Below, one piece after another: positions 8,129-16,036 of a stretch of DNA of 60,526 bases (the stretch's first letter is position 1; the number at the start of each line of letters is the position of its first letter). This DNA comes from Pseudodesulfovibrio sp. S3 (GTDB taxonomy: Bacteria; Desulfobacterota; Desulfovibrionia; Desulfovibrionales; Desulfovibrionaceae). The notes beneath the pieces are model-generated. The model did no database searches. It was not told the origin of the DNA and saw only the letters and a program-made list of their open reading frames with translations. Where the stretch lies: the NCBI RefSeq assembly GCF_004025585.1, contig NZ_QTZO01000016.1:1-60526 (forward strand). The letters run 5' to 3'. Made by a program: the position numbers and the translations under genes.

Positions 8129-9061
8129 ATGATTCGCCTCTTTGCATTCGTTCTGGCGTTGCTGTGCTGCGTGCCCCCGGTTCTGGCCGACACCGGTTTT
8201 CAACTTGGTGCCGAGCCGGATTTTTTGCTCGCTTCGCCCACCAACGTGAGCAGTGATCTGCAATTGCAGGCGGACTTCGGCTACATCAGCGACGCGGATT
8301 TCACCAACGGCCTGGGCAGCGTGAGCGTGTCCCGCTCCTCCCTGTCCGCCGACTACGCCATTTTCCATCTCTCCTATGAATTGTCCCATTTTTTCTGGGG
8401 CTCCAAGGCCGATGTGGCGCGCAATTTCAATACGGATCGCTCTGTTGCCCCCTGGCACAACCTCCACGATATCACCCTCCAGGCGCGGTTGCTCAACAAC
8501 AAATTCGCGGATAAATGGCGGTATTGGCTCAACGGCGCGGTTAATTCCTCGTTCGAGGAGTCGCTTCCAGGGGCCGTGGGCGTGGGTTTTGACGGCGGCG
8601 TTGCTTATGATTTCTGGAACGGCTGGATGCTTGGCATCACTGCCCGGACACTTGCCGTGTCCGCCCTGAGCCAGGATCTTTTCGGCGAGGTCGAGTTTGG
8701 TCTGGCCGTGGCCGTGTCGCAAAAGACCCTGCGTGAGGCCATGAAATCAATCGGATTGTTCGAGAACGCCAAAGAAGGATCGGACAAGATCGGACTGAAT
8801 TTTGCCATATCAAGGGCGGAGAAGACCTATCGCCTGGCAGCGGACAACCCGGTATACGGGAACGGGTATCTTGGCCTGGTCCGCTCCAAGGTCGGTGTCT
8901 ACGTGGACTATTTGCCCAGCGACAATCTGACTTTGAGCATCGGCCCGGAATACCATTACGGGCGCGAGTACAGGCTCTACAACAAGGCAGGCAGTTACAA
9001 GTCCTCGTACAAACTGGACAATGCCCTGGGTGGGTACGCGCGTATTCTCTGGAAATTCTGA
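8129..9061 (+). CDS. exported protein, probable outer-membrane beta-barrel
   Basis: 310 aa. The N-terminus is a classic signal peptide (MIRLFAFVLALLCCVPPVLA, cleavage near residue 20). The mature part is rich in alternating polar/aromatic stretches such as LTLSIGPEYHYGREYRLY. It ends in a terminal phenylalanine (ARILWKF), the usual BAM-recognition feature of outer-membrane barrels. I do not recognise the family. The ATG at 8129 is chosen because the signal peptide begins there, although a GTG at 8081 is in frame. Confidence 0.7.
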   Translation: MIRLFAFVLALLCCVPPVLADTGFQLGAEPDFLLASPTNVSSDLQLQADFGYISDADFTNGLGSVSVSRSSLSADYAIFHLSYELSHFFWGSKADVARNFNTDRSVAPWHNLHDITLQARLLNNKFADKWRYWLNGAVNSSFEESLPGAVGVGFDGGVAYDFWNGWMLGITARTLAVSALSQDLFGEVEFGLAVAVSQKTLREAMKSIGLFENAKEGSDKIGLNFAISRAEKTYRLAADNPVYGNGYLGLVRSKVGVYVDYLPSDNLTLSIGPEYHYGREYRLYNKAGSYKSSYKLDNALGGYARILWKF

Positions 9062-9130
9062 TCCGTGTCGTAAATGACCGCTTTCAGCAGAGGCGAAAGG
9101 TATCCCCTCTCACGTCCCTGGCCCTGAGCA

Positions 9131-9640
9131 TCATTTCACCTTGACGCAGGTGATGCTGTTTTTCGGCGAGCCTTCCACGACCTTGTCGCTGTAGACCATG
9201 TACACGATCACGTCCCGTTTCTGGTCATAGAAACGGACCACCTGCATGGATTTGAAGATGAGGGAGGTGTTTTTCTTGAATATCTTTGCGCCGTTTTCTT
9301 TCCCGCTCTTGATACGTTCCGGCACGGTGATGTCATCGGTGCAGAGACATTCGATGGAGGCGTCCGAGGTATCTTCGGCCACGCCGACCATGCCCTTGAT
9401 CCCGCCCTTGCGTGCCCGGCTCAGGTAACAGGTCACGCCCGGTATGTCAGGGTCATCAAAGGATTCCACCACGATGTCGTCATCCCGCGAAAACATATGA
9501 AACACCGTGTCCACGGTCCCGATGACCTCCGAGGCGACAGGGGAAGGGGCAACGGCGCAGAACAAGAGGGCGAGCATTACGCAGGGAATCCAACCGAAGG
9601 AGGAACATCGTTTCTTCTTGAGGTAGTTGAAAGAGTACAT
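9131..9640 (-). CDS. creA: CreA family exported protein
   Basis: About 169 aa. After an N-terminal hydrophobic export signal (WIPCVMLALLFCAVAPSPVAS) comes the CreA signature: VIGTVDTVFHMFSRDDDIVV, FDDPDIPGVTCYLSRARKGG and VGVAEDTSDASIEC. CreA is a periplasmic protein of unknown biochemical role. The start is uncertain: ATGs at 9640 and 9658 and a more distal one are in frame and none has a clear ribosome site. The gene is divergent from the diguanylate cyclase. Confidence 0.85.
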   Translation of the reverse strand: MYSFNYLKKKRCSSFGWIPCVMLALLFCAVAPSPVASEVIGTVDTVFHMFSRDDDIVVESFDDPDIPGVTCYLSRARKGGIKGMVGVAEDTSDASIECLCTDDITVPERIKSGKENGAKIFKKNTSLIFKSMQVVRFYDQKRDVIVYMVYSDKVVEGSPKNSITCVKVK

Positions 9641-9716
9641 CGTCGAAATTGTACCCATGGTTTGGGTGTAATGCAAGTTGGATATCCCTTTGCCTTTTCT
9701 TGACCTTGTCTTTGAT

Positions 9717-11222
9717 ATGGTTGACTGTAACGGTATGCCCATGCAGACAGGGAAATTCGACAATCTCGGCGTTTCTTACGAGGAAGGCAGCAATGCGGCC
9801 CTGTTGTCCGCCATCGCACGGAGCGCCGAGGAGTTGACATCGGGGAAAGGGTGGCCTGACGGGGTCAACGATTTGTTGGCGGCCCTGGGCCGTGTCACCG
9901 GGGTCAGCCGTGTTTGGATATTCCAGACTGTGGAGGTTTCTCCCGCCCATATCACGCAAAATTACACTTTCGAGTGGGCGTCCGATCCGAAGTACGTGCA
10001 GATCGGCATGTCCATGTTCAGCATGTTCACCGTAACCATTGACCAGCCCGAATACCGGAGCTTGATCGAGAGTCGCCAGCGCGGCGAGTGGCAGAAGGTG
10101 ATAGTGAGCCAGCTTGAGCGCGGGTATTTGCACGAAAATCTGAGCACGCAGAAGATCAAGTCCATGCTGACCATCCCGATCATGGTGGATGACGAATGGT
10201 GGGGCACCCTCGGGTTTGACGACTGTGAGCGGGAATATGATTGGAACGACGTGGAGATAGCCCTGCTCAGGACTGCCGGTTATCTTATCTCCAACGCTGT
10301 GTTGCGCGACCGCTTGAGCGCCAAGCGTAAGCAGTTCGGCATCTTGCGACAGATCACGGACAGCAGTGCCTGGGCCTATGATTTCAAGACAGGGCAGGTG
10401 TGGTGTGCTGCCGAGTTGATCCACACCGTGCCCATGCCCATGGAAAATTACAACCTCTCCTTGCGCTCCGCCATTCGGCTCGTTCATCCCGTCGACCGTG
10501 GTCCTTTGTTTCGGGAAATCCGTGACTACATGGCTTCGAGAAAGAATGTTTTCCGTCATGACCTGAGAGTGTTCACGGACTGCGGCGACCTCCGATGGGT
10601 GGAGTTGATCGGCAACCTGAGGCGGAATGATCGGGGACAGCCCGAGCAGTTCGCGGGCATTGCCGTGGATATCCGAGCCCGTAAGCAGGAGGAGGATCGG
10701 TTGCGCGAGGAAGCGGTCACCGACCCGTTGACCGGGGTCCTGAATCGCAGGATGTTTTGGCGAGAGCTGCAAAAGCATGTGGACGGTGCCATTGATCAGG
10801 GGGATTCGTTTGCCGTGCTTATCCTTGATATCGACCATTTCAAGATCCTGAACGACACCCATGGGCATGCCGTGGGTGACGGCGTGCTTCGCCAGTTCAC
10901 CGAGCGGTGCGTCGGGGCCGTGCGCGGTCAGGACGTAGTGGCCCGGCTCGGAGGAGACGAGTTCGTGATCCTTTTGCCCGGCGAAGGGGGTGCCTCTGCC
11001 CGGGCCGTAGGAGAGCGAATCCTGCATAGTGTCGGGGCGTCGCCTTTCGCGGTGTTGGGACAGCGGCTCACGGTGACCACCAGCATCGGCTTGTATGTCC
11101 ATGACGGCGCATTGACCACCCCGGCGCGTATCGTCGAGAGTGCGGATTTCGCTCTCTACAGGGCCAAGCACGATGGTCGGAACCGTCTGGCTGTCGCCTC
11201 CTGTTGCCAAACCTCAATATAG
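9717..11222 (+). CDS. GAF-PAS-GGDEF diguanylate cyclase
   Basis: About 501 aa, no membrane span. A GAF-like sensor fills roughly residues 25-190 and a PAS fold about 205-325, ending in the PAC-like stretch QFAGIAVDIRARKQEE. The C-terminal GGDEF domain has an intact active site (ARLGGDEFVILLPG, GGDEF at about 412-416). An RxxD product-inhibition site (RGQD, about 403-406) sits exactly five residues before GGDEF. It should make cyclic di-GMP in the cytoplasm and be feedback-inhibited. The start could instead be the TTG at 9678 or the ATG at 9735. Confidence 0.88.
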   Translation: MVDCNGMPMQTGKFDNLGVSYEEGSNAALLSAIARSAEELTSGKGWPDGVNDLLAALGRVTGVSRVWIFQTVEVSPAHITQNYTFEWASDPKYVQIGMSMFSMFTVTIDQPEYRSLIESRQRGEWQKVIVSQLERGYLHENLSTQKIKSMLTIPIMVDDEWWGTLGFDDCEREYDWNDVEIALLRTAGYLISNAVLRDRLSAKRKQFGILRQITDSSAWAYDFKTGQVWCAAELIHTVPMPMENYNLSLRSAIRLVHPVDRGPLFREIRDYMASRKNVFRHDLRVFTDCGDLRWVELIGNLRRNDRGQPEQFAGIAVDIRARKQEEDRLREEAVTDPLTGVLNRRMFWRELQKHVDGAIDQGDSFAVLILDIDHFKILNDTHGHAVGDGVLRQFTERCVGAVRGQDVVARLGGDEFVILLPGEGGASARAVGERILHSVGASPFAVLGQRLTVTTSIGLYVHDGALTTPARIVESADFALYRAKHDGRNRLAVASCCQTSI

Positions 11223-11453
11223 CCCGCTTCGACTTTGATCGGCTTGACGGAATCAAGGTCGGATTTTGTCATTGCCGACCCGCTGAAAGCCTCCCCTAAA
11301 CTCCTCGACGAACCCGCCCCGACCATGCTACTGACCCCGAAAAAAGAAGGGGGCTTTCAGGTTTCTTTCTTTTTCCCGCCCGGCTACCCTGACTATGTTG
11401 GTCAAGGCCATTTCCCACCGGGCGGTTTTTCCTTTGAAAAACGGGAGAATGTT

Positions 11454-11648
11454 ATGGACAAGTACGACAAGCAGGCGCTTCAGGTGGCCAAGGAAGTGGT
11501 CATCAAATTCATTGAGGTGGGGCGAATTTCCCCTGCCAACTTCGGTCAGAACTTTGACGTCATCTACAAGGACATCATGCGCACCATCACCGGAGAGACT
11601 GCCGGAGACGGATCGCGCTGCATCGAAGAGCCGGAAGAGACCGAGTAA
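11454..11648 (+). CDS. small conserved-looking protein, 64 aa
   Basis: 64 aa, mostly helical and charged (MDKYDKQALQVAKEVVIKFI at the start). A GGGAG ribosome site lies six bases upstream of the ATG, and its TAA overlaps the ATG of ubiE, so the two are translationally coupled. I recognise no domain. An open frame reaches upstream to 11235, but that part has no coding look. The coupling suggests a role near menaquinone synthesis; this is only inference. Confidence 0.7.
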   Translation: MDKYDKQALQVAKEVVIKFIEVGRISPANFGQNFDVIYKDIMRTITGETAGDGSRCIEEPEETE

Positions 11649-12550
11649 TGACCGGACCCGAATGTGAATCCCACACCGGGGCCAGCACCCATGCCGAGCA
11701 CGGCAAAAGGGTGGCCGACATGTTCGGCCGTATTGCCGGTTGGTACGACTTTCTCAATCACGCCCTCTCCCTTGGTCAGGATATCTACTGGCGCTACCGG
11801 CTGGCCAAGGCGGCCAGGCCCGAACCGGGCGGCACGGTGCTCGACCTGGCCGCAGGCACCATGGACGTGTCCATGGAGCTTCTGCGTCAATACCCGGATT
11901 GCCGGGTGGCGGCGCTGGATTTTGCCCTGCCCATGCTGGAAACAGGCAAGGCTAAGAAGCTGAAGGAGGGGCGCGAAGAGCGCATCTTTCCGGTCCAGGC
12001 CGACGGACGTCTCCTGCCTTTGCCGGACGAATGCATGTCCGCGGCCACCATTGCCTTCGGCATCCGCAACATCCTGCCCCGCGAGGAGGCCTACGCCGAG
12101 TTCTTCCGGGTGCTCAAGCCCGGGACGCGGTTGTGCATCCTGGAGTTCGGCACCGGTTCGAAACGGGTCTGGAAGGGGCTGTACAATTTTTATCTGGATA
12201 CCCTGTTGCCGTTCATCGGCGACCGTATTTCCGGCGATCCGGGCGCGTACCGCTATCTGGCCGAAACCATCAAGAGCTTCCCGGACGAGCGCGCCCTGGG
12301 TAATGAACTGCTCAACGCCGGGTTCGAGCGGGTATACAACGTGCCCATGATGTCCGGGATCGTGTATTTGCATGTGGCTGAAAAGCCCATGGCACAACCC
12401 AAGGCTTCTGCTGCTTCAGTCGCTCCGGAGGAGGTTGCGTCCAAGACAAGGGCCGCTCCGAAAAAAAGTGCGCCCAAGGCGAAGGCTGCCCCGAAAAAGA
12501 GCGTGTCCAAGAAGAAATCCGCCCCCAAGAAAGGCACAAAGAAGAAGTGA
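11648..12550 (+). CDS. ubiE: demethylmenaquinone methyltransferase with basic tail
   Basis: 300 aa. Residues 1-246 are the UbiE/MenG methyltransferase, which methylates demethylmenaquinone using SAM: motifs FGRIAGWYDFLNHALSLG, LDLAAGTMDVSMELL and FGIRNILPREEAY. Motif I reads GTMD where most family members have GTGD. Residues 247-300 are an extra, very basic alanine/lysine/proline tail with repeats of the AAPKK/SAPKK type, resembling histone H1 or AlgP tails. It overlaps the upstream 64-aa gene by one base. mqnB and a prenyl synthase lie a few genes downstream. Confidence 0.9.
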   Translation: MTGPECESHTGASTHAEHGKRVADMFGRIAGWYDFLNHALSLGQDIYWRYRLAKAARPEPGGTVLDLAAGTMDVSMELLRQYPDCRVAALDFALPMLETGKAKKLKEGREERIFPVQADGRLLPLPDECMSAATIAFGIRNILPREEAYAEFFRVLKPGTRLCILEFGTGSKRVWKGLYNFYLDTLLPFIGDRISGDPGAYRYLAETIKSFPDERALGNELLNAGFERVYNVPMMSGIVYLHVAEKPMAQPKASAASVAPEEVASKTRAAPKKSAPKAKAAPKKSVSKKKSAPKKGTKKK

Positions 12551-12590
12551 TGCCCTTTCCGCGAAGCGGGCGACATAAAGTCTTGAAGAT

Positions 12591-12621
12591 TCCGAAGAGC
12601 CTTTTTCAAAAGGGTCTTCGG
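12591..12621. terminator. hairpin between convergent genes
   Basis: CCGAAGA-G-CCTTTT and AAAAGG-G-TCTTCGG form a long imperfect stem, with no good U-tract outside it. It lies between ubiE and the convergent DUF2065 gene and may act for both strands. Confidence 0.35.
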
Positions 12622-12661
12622 CTCCCCGAAGGGGCAAGGGGCTTTCTGGACAACCCGGCCT

Positions 12662-12868
12662 CTAAAGGACTAGAGAGCGAGCGAACGAGATGACCAGCAG
12701 GCCGAGGATGATGGCCGACAGCCCTATGAAACGCAGAAACTTGGCGGGCTGCTGGGCCATTCGCAGGAGCAGCAGGGGCATGCGTTCGGCGAACAGGAAA
12801 TAGGGGATGCCTTCGAATATCAGGGCCAACCCCACGGCAGAGATAAGAAGCGACCAATCGATGTTCAT
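12662..12868 (-). CDS. DUF2065 (YjeT-like) inner-membrane protein
   Basis: 68 aa with two membrane spans (WSLLISAVGLALIFEGIPYF and FIGLSAIILGLLVISFA). The stretch FEGIPYFLFAERMP and the second span match the YjeT/DUF2065 family of small membrane proteins, whose role is unknown (in Escherichia coli yjeT lies by hflKC). It is convergent with ubiE. The ATG at 12868 fits the family length, although the frame stays open far upstream, antisense to the next gene. Confidence 0.8.
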   Translation of the reverse strand: MNIDWSLLISAVGLALIFEGIPYFLFAERMPLLLLRMAQQPAKFLRFIGLSAIILGLLVISFARSLVL

Positions 12869-12931
12869 GGCGCCTAGTAAGCCACAGAACGGAAATTGTG
12901 TCCACCCGGACAGGGTGACCGGAGAAAATAT

Positions 12932-14254
12932 ATGAATATGATTACCTTCGAACAGTTGCAGAACAAGGCCGATTCCATCGGTGTGGTCGGGTTGGGCTAT
13001 GTGGGGCTGCCCCTGGCAGTGGCTCTGGGCCGTCATTTCCGGGTGCTGGGCGTGGACCTGTCCGAAAAACGTGTCAGCGAATTGAACCGGCGCATCGACC
13101 GCACCAATGAAGTGGATTTCGCCACCGTGGGCGACGATGTGGATCTGACATTCACAGCCGATCTGGCTGCATTGGCCAAGACCCGGCTTATTCTGGTGGC
13201 CGTGCCCACCCCCATAGACGAGTTCCGGTCCCCGGACCTGCGGCCTGTCAAGGGCGCAAGCGCTTCGGTGGGCAGGCATCTGCAGCCCGGCTCCGTGGTG
13301 GTCTACGAATCCACGGTCTACCCCGGCCTGACCGAGGAGGTCTGCGTGCCCATTCTTGAGGCCGAATCCGGGCTCAAGTGCGGGCGCGACTTCTGGGTGG
13401 GCTATTCGCCCGAGCGCATCAATCCCGGTGACAAGATTCACCGGCTGGAGACCATCGTCAAGGTGGTGGCCGGTCAGGACGAACCTTCGGGCAGGCTGTT
13501 GCAGGACGTGTACGGCACCGTGGTGGAGGCCGGGACGCATCTGGCCCCGGACATCCGCACGGCCGAGGCGGCCAAGGTCATCGAGAACACCCAGCGCGAT
13601 CTGAATATCGCGCTCATGAACGAGTTGGCGCTCATCTTCGACACCATGGGCATAGACACCCTCGACGTGCTCGAAGCATCGGGCACCAAATGGAATTTCC
13701 TGCCTTTCAAACCCGGCCTGGTGGGCGGCCACTGCATCGGCGTGGACCCGTATTACCTGACTTTCAAGGCCCAGGCTCTGGGCCTCCACCCTCATGTCAT
13801 CCTGGCTGGTCGCGAGATCAACGACAACATGGGCAAGTTCATTGCCGAATCGACCATCAAGCGGCTTATCCGCAACGATTGCAAGATCAAGGGAGCGCGT
13901 GTGGGCGTACTCGGCCTGACCTTCAAGGAAAATGTGCCGGACCTGCGCAATACCCGGGTGGTGGATATCCTCGCGGAGCTGGAAGACTACGGCGTGGAGG
14001 TGCTGGTGCATGATGCCGAGGCGGATCGCGAGGAGGCCCGTGAAGAGCTGGGTGTCGATCTGTGCAGCCTGGACGACCTGCGCAATCTCGATGCCTTGAT
14101 CCTGGCCGTGCCCCATGCAGCCTACAAGTCTCTTGCGGTCCGTCAGATCAAGAGCTGGTTTGTCGATCCGGCCAAGGCCCTGGTGGTGGACGTGAAAGGA
14201 TTTTTCGATCGTGACGACCTTGAAACGGAAAAGGTCGCCTACTGGCGGCTGTAA
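12932..14254 (+). CDS. UDP-N-acetylhexosamine 6-dehydrogenase (WbpA/TviB type)
   Basis: 440 aa. It oxidises a UDP-N-acetylhexosamine to the uronic acid with NAD for surface polysaccharide synthesis. The Rossmann motif GVVGLGYVGLPLA is near residue 17. The catalytic cysteine (about 268) sits in GGHCIGVDPYYLTFKA, the WbpA/TviB form, with the C-terminal UDP-binding domain from about 310 (GLTFKENVPDLRNTRVV). The ATG at 12932 has GGAGA upstream; a TTG at 12896 is less likely. It is separated by only 9 bp from mqnB, an unrelated pathway. The exact sugar is not determinable. Confidence 0.88.
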   Translation: MNMITFEQLQNKADSIGVVGLGYVGLPLAVALGRHFRVLGVDLSEKRVSELNRRIDRTNEVDFATVGDDVDLTFTADLAALAKTRLILVAVPTPIDEFRSPDLRPVKGASASVGRHLQPGSVVVYESTVYPGLTEEVCVPILEAESGLKCGRDFWVGYSPERINPGDKIHRLETIVKVVAGQDEPSGRLLQDVYGTVVEAGTHLAPDIRTAEAAKVIENTQRDLNIALMNELALIFDTMGIDTLDVLEASGTKWNFLPFKPGLVGGHCIGVDPYYLTFKAQALGLHPHVILAGREINDNMGKFIAESTIKRLIRNDCKIKGARVGVLGLTFKENVPDLRNTRVVDILAELEDYGVEVLVHDAEADREEAREELGVDLCSLDDLRNLDALILAVPHAAYKSLAVRQIKSWFVDPAKALVVDVKGFFDRDDLETEKVAYWRL

Positions 14255-14263
14255 GGACACTGA

Positions 14264-14953
14264 ATGATATTAGTCATGGCCGCAACGGCCAATGAGATGA
14301 AGGCCGCTTTTCCAAACGCTCCCAAGGTGGAACAGGGCGAGACTGCGGAGTATGCGTTCAAGAACCGCTCCCTGCTCCTGGCCGTATCCGGCGTGGGGTT
14401 GGTCAACACGGCGTTGACCGCAGGAAGACTTCTGGAACGGACCGACCTGGCGGGCGTGGTCAACCTCGGCATTGCCGGGGGATATGATCTTGATGAAACT
14501 CCCATGACTTCGGTCTGTTACGCCTGGCAGGAAACCTGGCCCGAATACGGGCTGCTGGACGAGGAAGGGAGCGTTGATCCCAAGGCCATCGGTTTTGCCC
14601 TGGGCGAGGTCGGTGGCCAGCCGGTCTGGAACCGGGTCAAGCTGAATCCGGTCAACGATGCCCGGAAAATGGGTTTGAGTCTGGGGGCCAAGTGGCTGCG
14701 CGCTTCCAGCGTGACCGTATCCGGGGTGACCGGCACACCGGATCGTGCGGGCTGGCTCAAACTCTCCTGCAACGCCAACATGGAGAACATGGAGGGGTTT
14801 GGTTTGGCCTATCCCGTCATGCAGAAGGGGGTGCCTTTCCTGGAGGTGAGGGTCATTTCCAATCTGGTCGGCTCCCGTGCGGCCGAAGACTGGGATTTGA
14901 AGGGCGCTCTCAAGGCGCTTTCGAGCGCAACAGCCGAACTTTTCACCGGCTAA
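14264..14953 (+). CDS. mqnB: futalosine hydrolase
   Basis: 229 aa. MqnB releases hypoxanthine from futalosine (or adenine from aminofutalosine in some lineages) in the alternative menaquinone pathway. It has the nucleoside-phosphorylase/MTAN-like fold, with ILVMAATANEMKA at the start, GVVNLGIAGGYD around residue 70, VTVSGVTGTPDRA, and the family-typical ANMENMEGFGLAYP and VISNLVGSR near the end. The ATG follows the previous stop by 9 bp with TAAGGAC as ribosome site. Its neighbours ubiE and the prenyl synthase act later in the same pathway. Confidence 0.9.
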   Translation: MILVMAATANEMKAAFPNAPKVEQGETAEYAFKNRSLLLAVSGVGLVNTALTAGRLLERTDLAGVVNLGIAGGYDLDETPMTSVCYAWQETWPEYGLLDEEGSVDPKAIGFALGEVGGQPVWNRVKLNPVNDARKMGLSLGAKWLRASSVTVSGVTGTPDRAGWLKLSCNANMENMEGFGLAYPVMQKGVPFLEVRVISNLVGSRAAEDWDLKGALKALSSATAELFTG

Positions 14954-14955
14954 AA

Positions 14956-14969
14956 CGGGGCTTGCCCCG
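14956..14969. other. short intercistronic hairpin
   Basis: CGGGGC-TT-GCCCCG between mqnB and the prenyl synthase gene, without a U-tract. It is more likely a transcript-stability or pause element than a terminator. Confidence 0.35.
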
Positions 14970-14999
14970 CAAACGGCAACCTGACATAGTGGTAGGGAT

Positions 15000-15968
15000 A
15001 TGGACGAATTAGTAAAATATTTTCAAAGGGAACTTCCCGAAATAAATGAGTTTCTTGAAAGAGAAGCCGATCAGCTTAACGGGCTGGTCCGGGACGTCGC
15101 CAAGCATATCATCGGGTCGGGCGGCAAGCGCATCCGGCCTTTGCTCACGCTGCTTTTTGCCCGTGCCTTGGGGTACCGCAAGGATGACTATCATGCCATA
15201 GCGTGTTCCCTGGAGTTGTTGCATTCGGCCACGCTGCTGCATGACGATTATCTGGACGACGCCGAACTCCGGCGCGGCCGGGACGCGGCACACCTGGTCT
15301 TTGGCCGGACCGAGACCATCCTGGCCGGTGACGCGCTGCTCGCCCTGGCCAACGAGATGGGGGCGCGCTACGGCATACCTCGTCTTTCCTGGCTGCTGGC
15401 CAAGGGTACCATGGAGACGGCAGTGGGCGAGATCGAGGAAATTGAGTTTTCCAAGGATCCTTCTCTGGACCGTGAAACTTATATGCGGATCATTATCGGC
15501 AAGACCGCACGGCTTATCGAGTGCGCCTGCCGTTGCGGGGCAGCCCTGGCCGGGGGAACCCCGGAGCAGGAGGATGCCGCCGGAGAATTCGGATTGAATC
15601 TGGGCATCGCCTTCCAGTTGGTGGACGACGCCCTGGATTATGCCTCGCCTACCTCGGAGACGGGCAAGCCCGAAGGCGGTGATCTCAAAGAGGGCAAGGT
15701 GACCCTACCGCTCATTCTTCTCATGGAAGAGGCTGACGAGGCCGGAAACGACGCGTTGCTCGAAGCGCTCAAGGACAAATCCCTGACCGAAACTCAGTGC
15801 AGGGACATCCTGGATCAGGTGCGGGAGGGGCGGTATTCGGAAAAGACACGCGAGGAAGCCGCTTTCTACGTGGAGAAGGCCAAGGCGTGTCTGAGCGGTT
15901 TCGAGCCGGGTGCCGAAGTGATTGTGCTCAAGCAGGCTGCTGATTTCGTATTGACCAGAACCAAGTGA
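15000..15968 (+). CDS. ispB: long-chain polyprenyl diphosphate synthase
   Basis: 322 aa. A trans-prenyltransferase that extends farnesyl diphosphate to the side chain of menaquinone. The two aspartate-rich motifs are LLHDDYLDDAELRRG (DDxxD, near residue 85) and FQLVDDALDY (near residue 210), with GGKRIRPLLTLL at the isopentenyl diphosphate site. Chain length cannot be read. Placed 46 bp after mqnB, it probably belongs to the same operon and supplies the quinone tail. Confidence 0.9.
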   Translation: MDELVKYFQRELPEINEFLEREADQLNGLVRDVAKHIIGSGGKRIRPLLTLLFARALGYRKDDYHAIACSLELLHSATLLHDDYLDDAELRRGRDAAHLVFGRTETILAGDALLALANEMGARYGIPRLSWLLAKGTMETAVGEIEEIEFSKDPSLDRETYMRIIIGKTARLIECACRCGAALAGGTPEQEDAAGEFGLNLGIAFQLVDDALDYASPTSETGKPEGGDLKEGKVTLPLILLMEEADEAGNDALLEALKDKSLTETQCRDILDQVREGRYSEKTREEAAFYVEKAKACLSGFEPGAEVIVLKQAADFVLTRTK

Positions 15969-15971
15969 TTT

Positions 15972-16012
15972 CAGGCCGGTCACCCGAAAGGGGAGGCTGG
16001 CCTTCCGCTTTT
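15972..16012 (+). terminator. possible terminator before purL
   Basis: AGGCC...GGCCT arms around CCC-GAAA-GGG, followed by CGCTTTTATAT. The U-tract is imperfect. Confidence 0.4.
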
Positions 16013-16036
16013 ATATATCCAGAGGAGTGACCAGAT

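Noticed and set aside
12869..14260. Upstream extension of the DUF2065 frame, antisense to the nucleotide-sugar dehydrogenase
   Set aside because: The family begins at the ATG at 12868; the rest is a shadow of the plus-strand gene.
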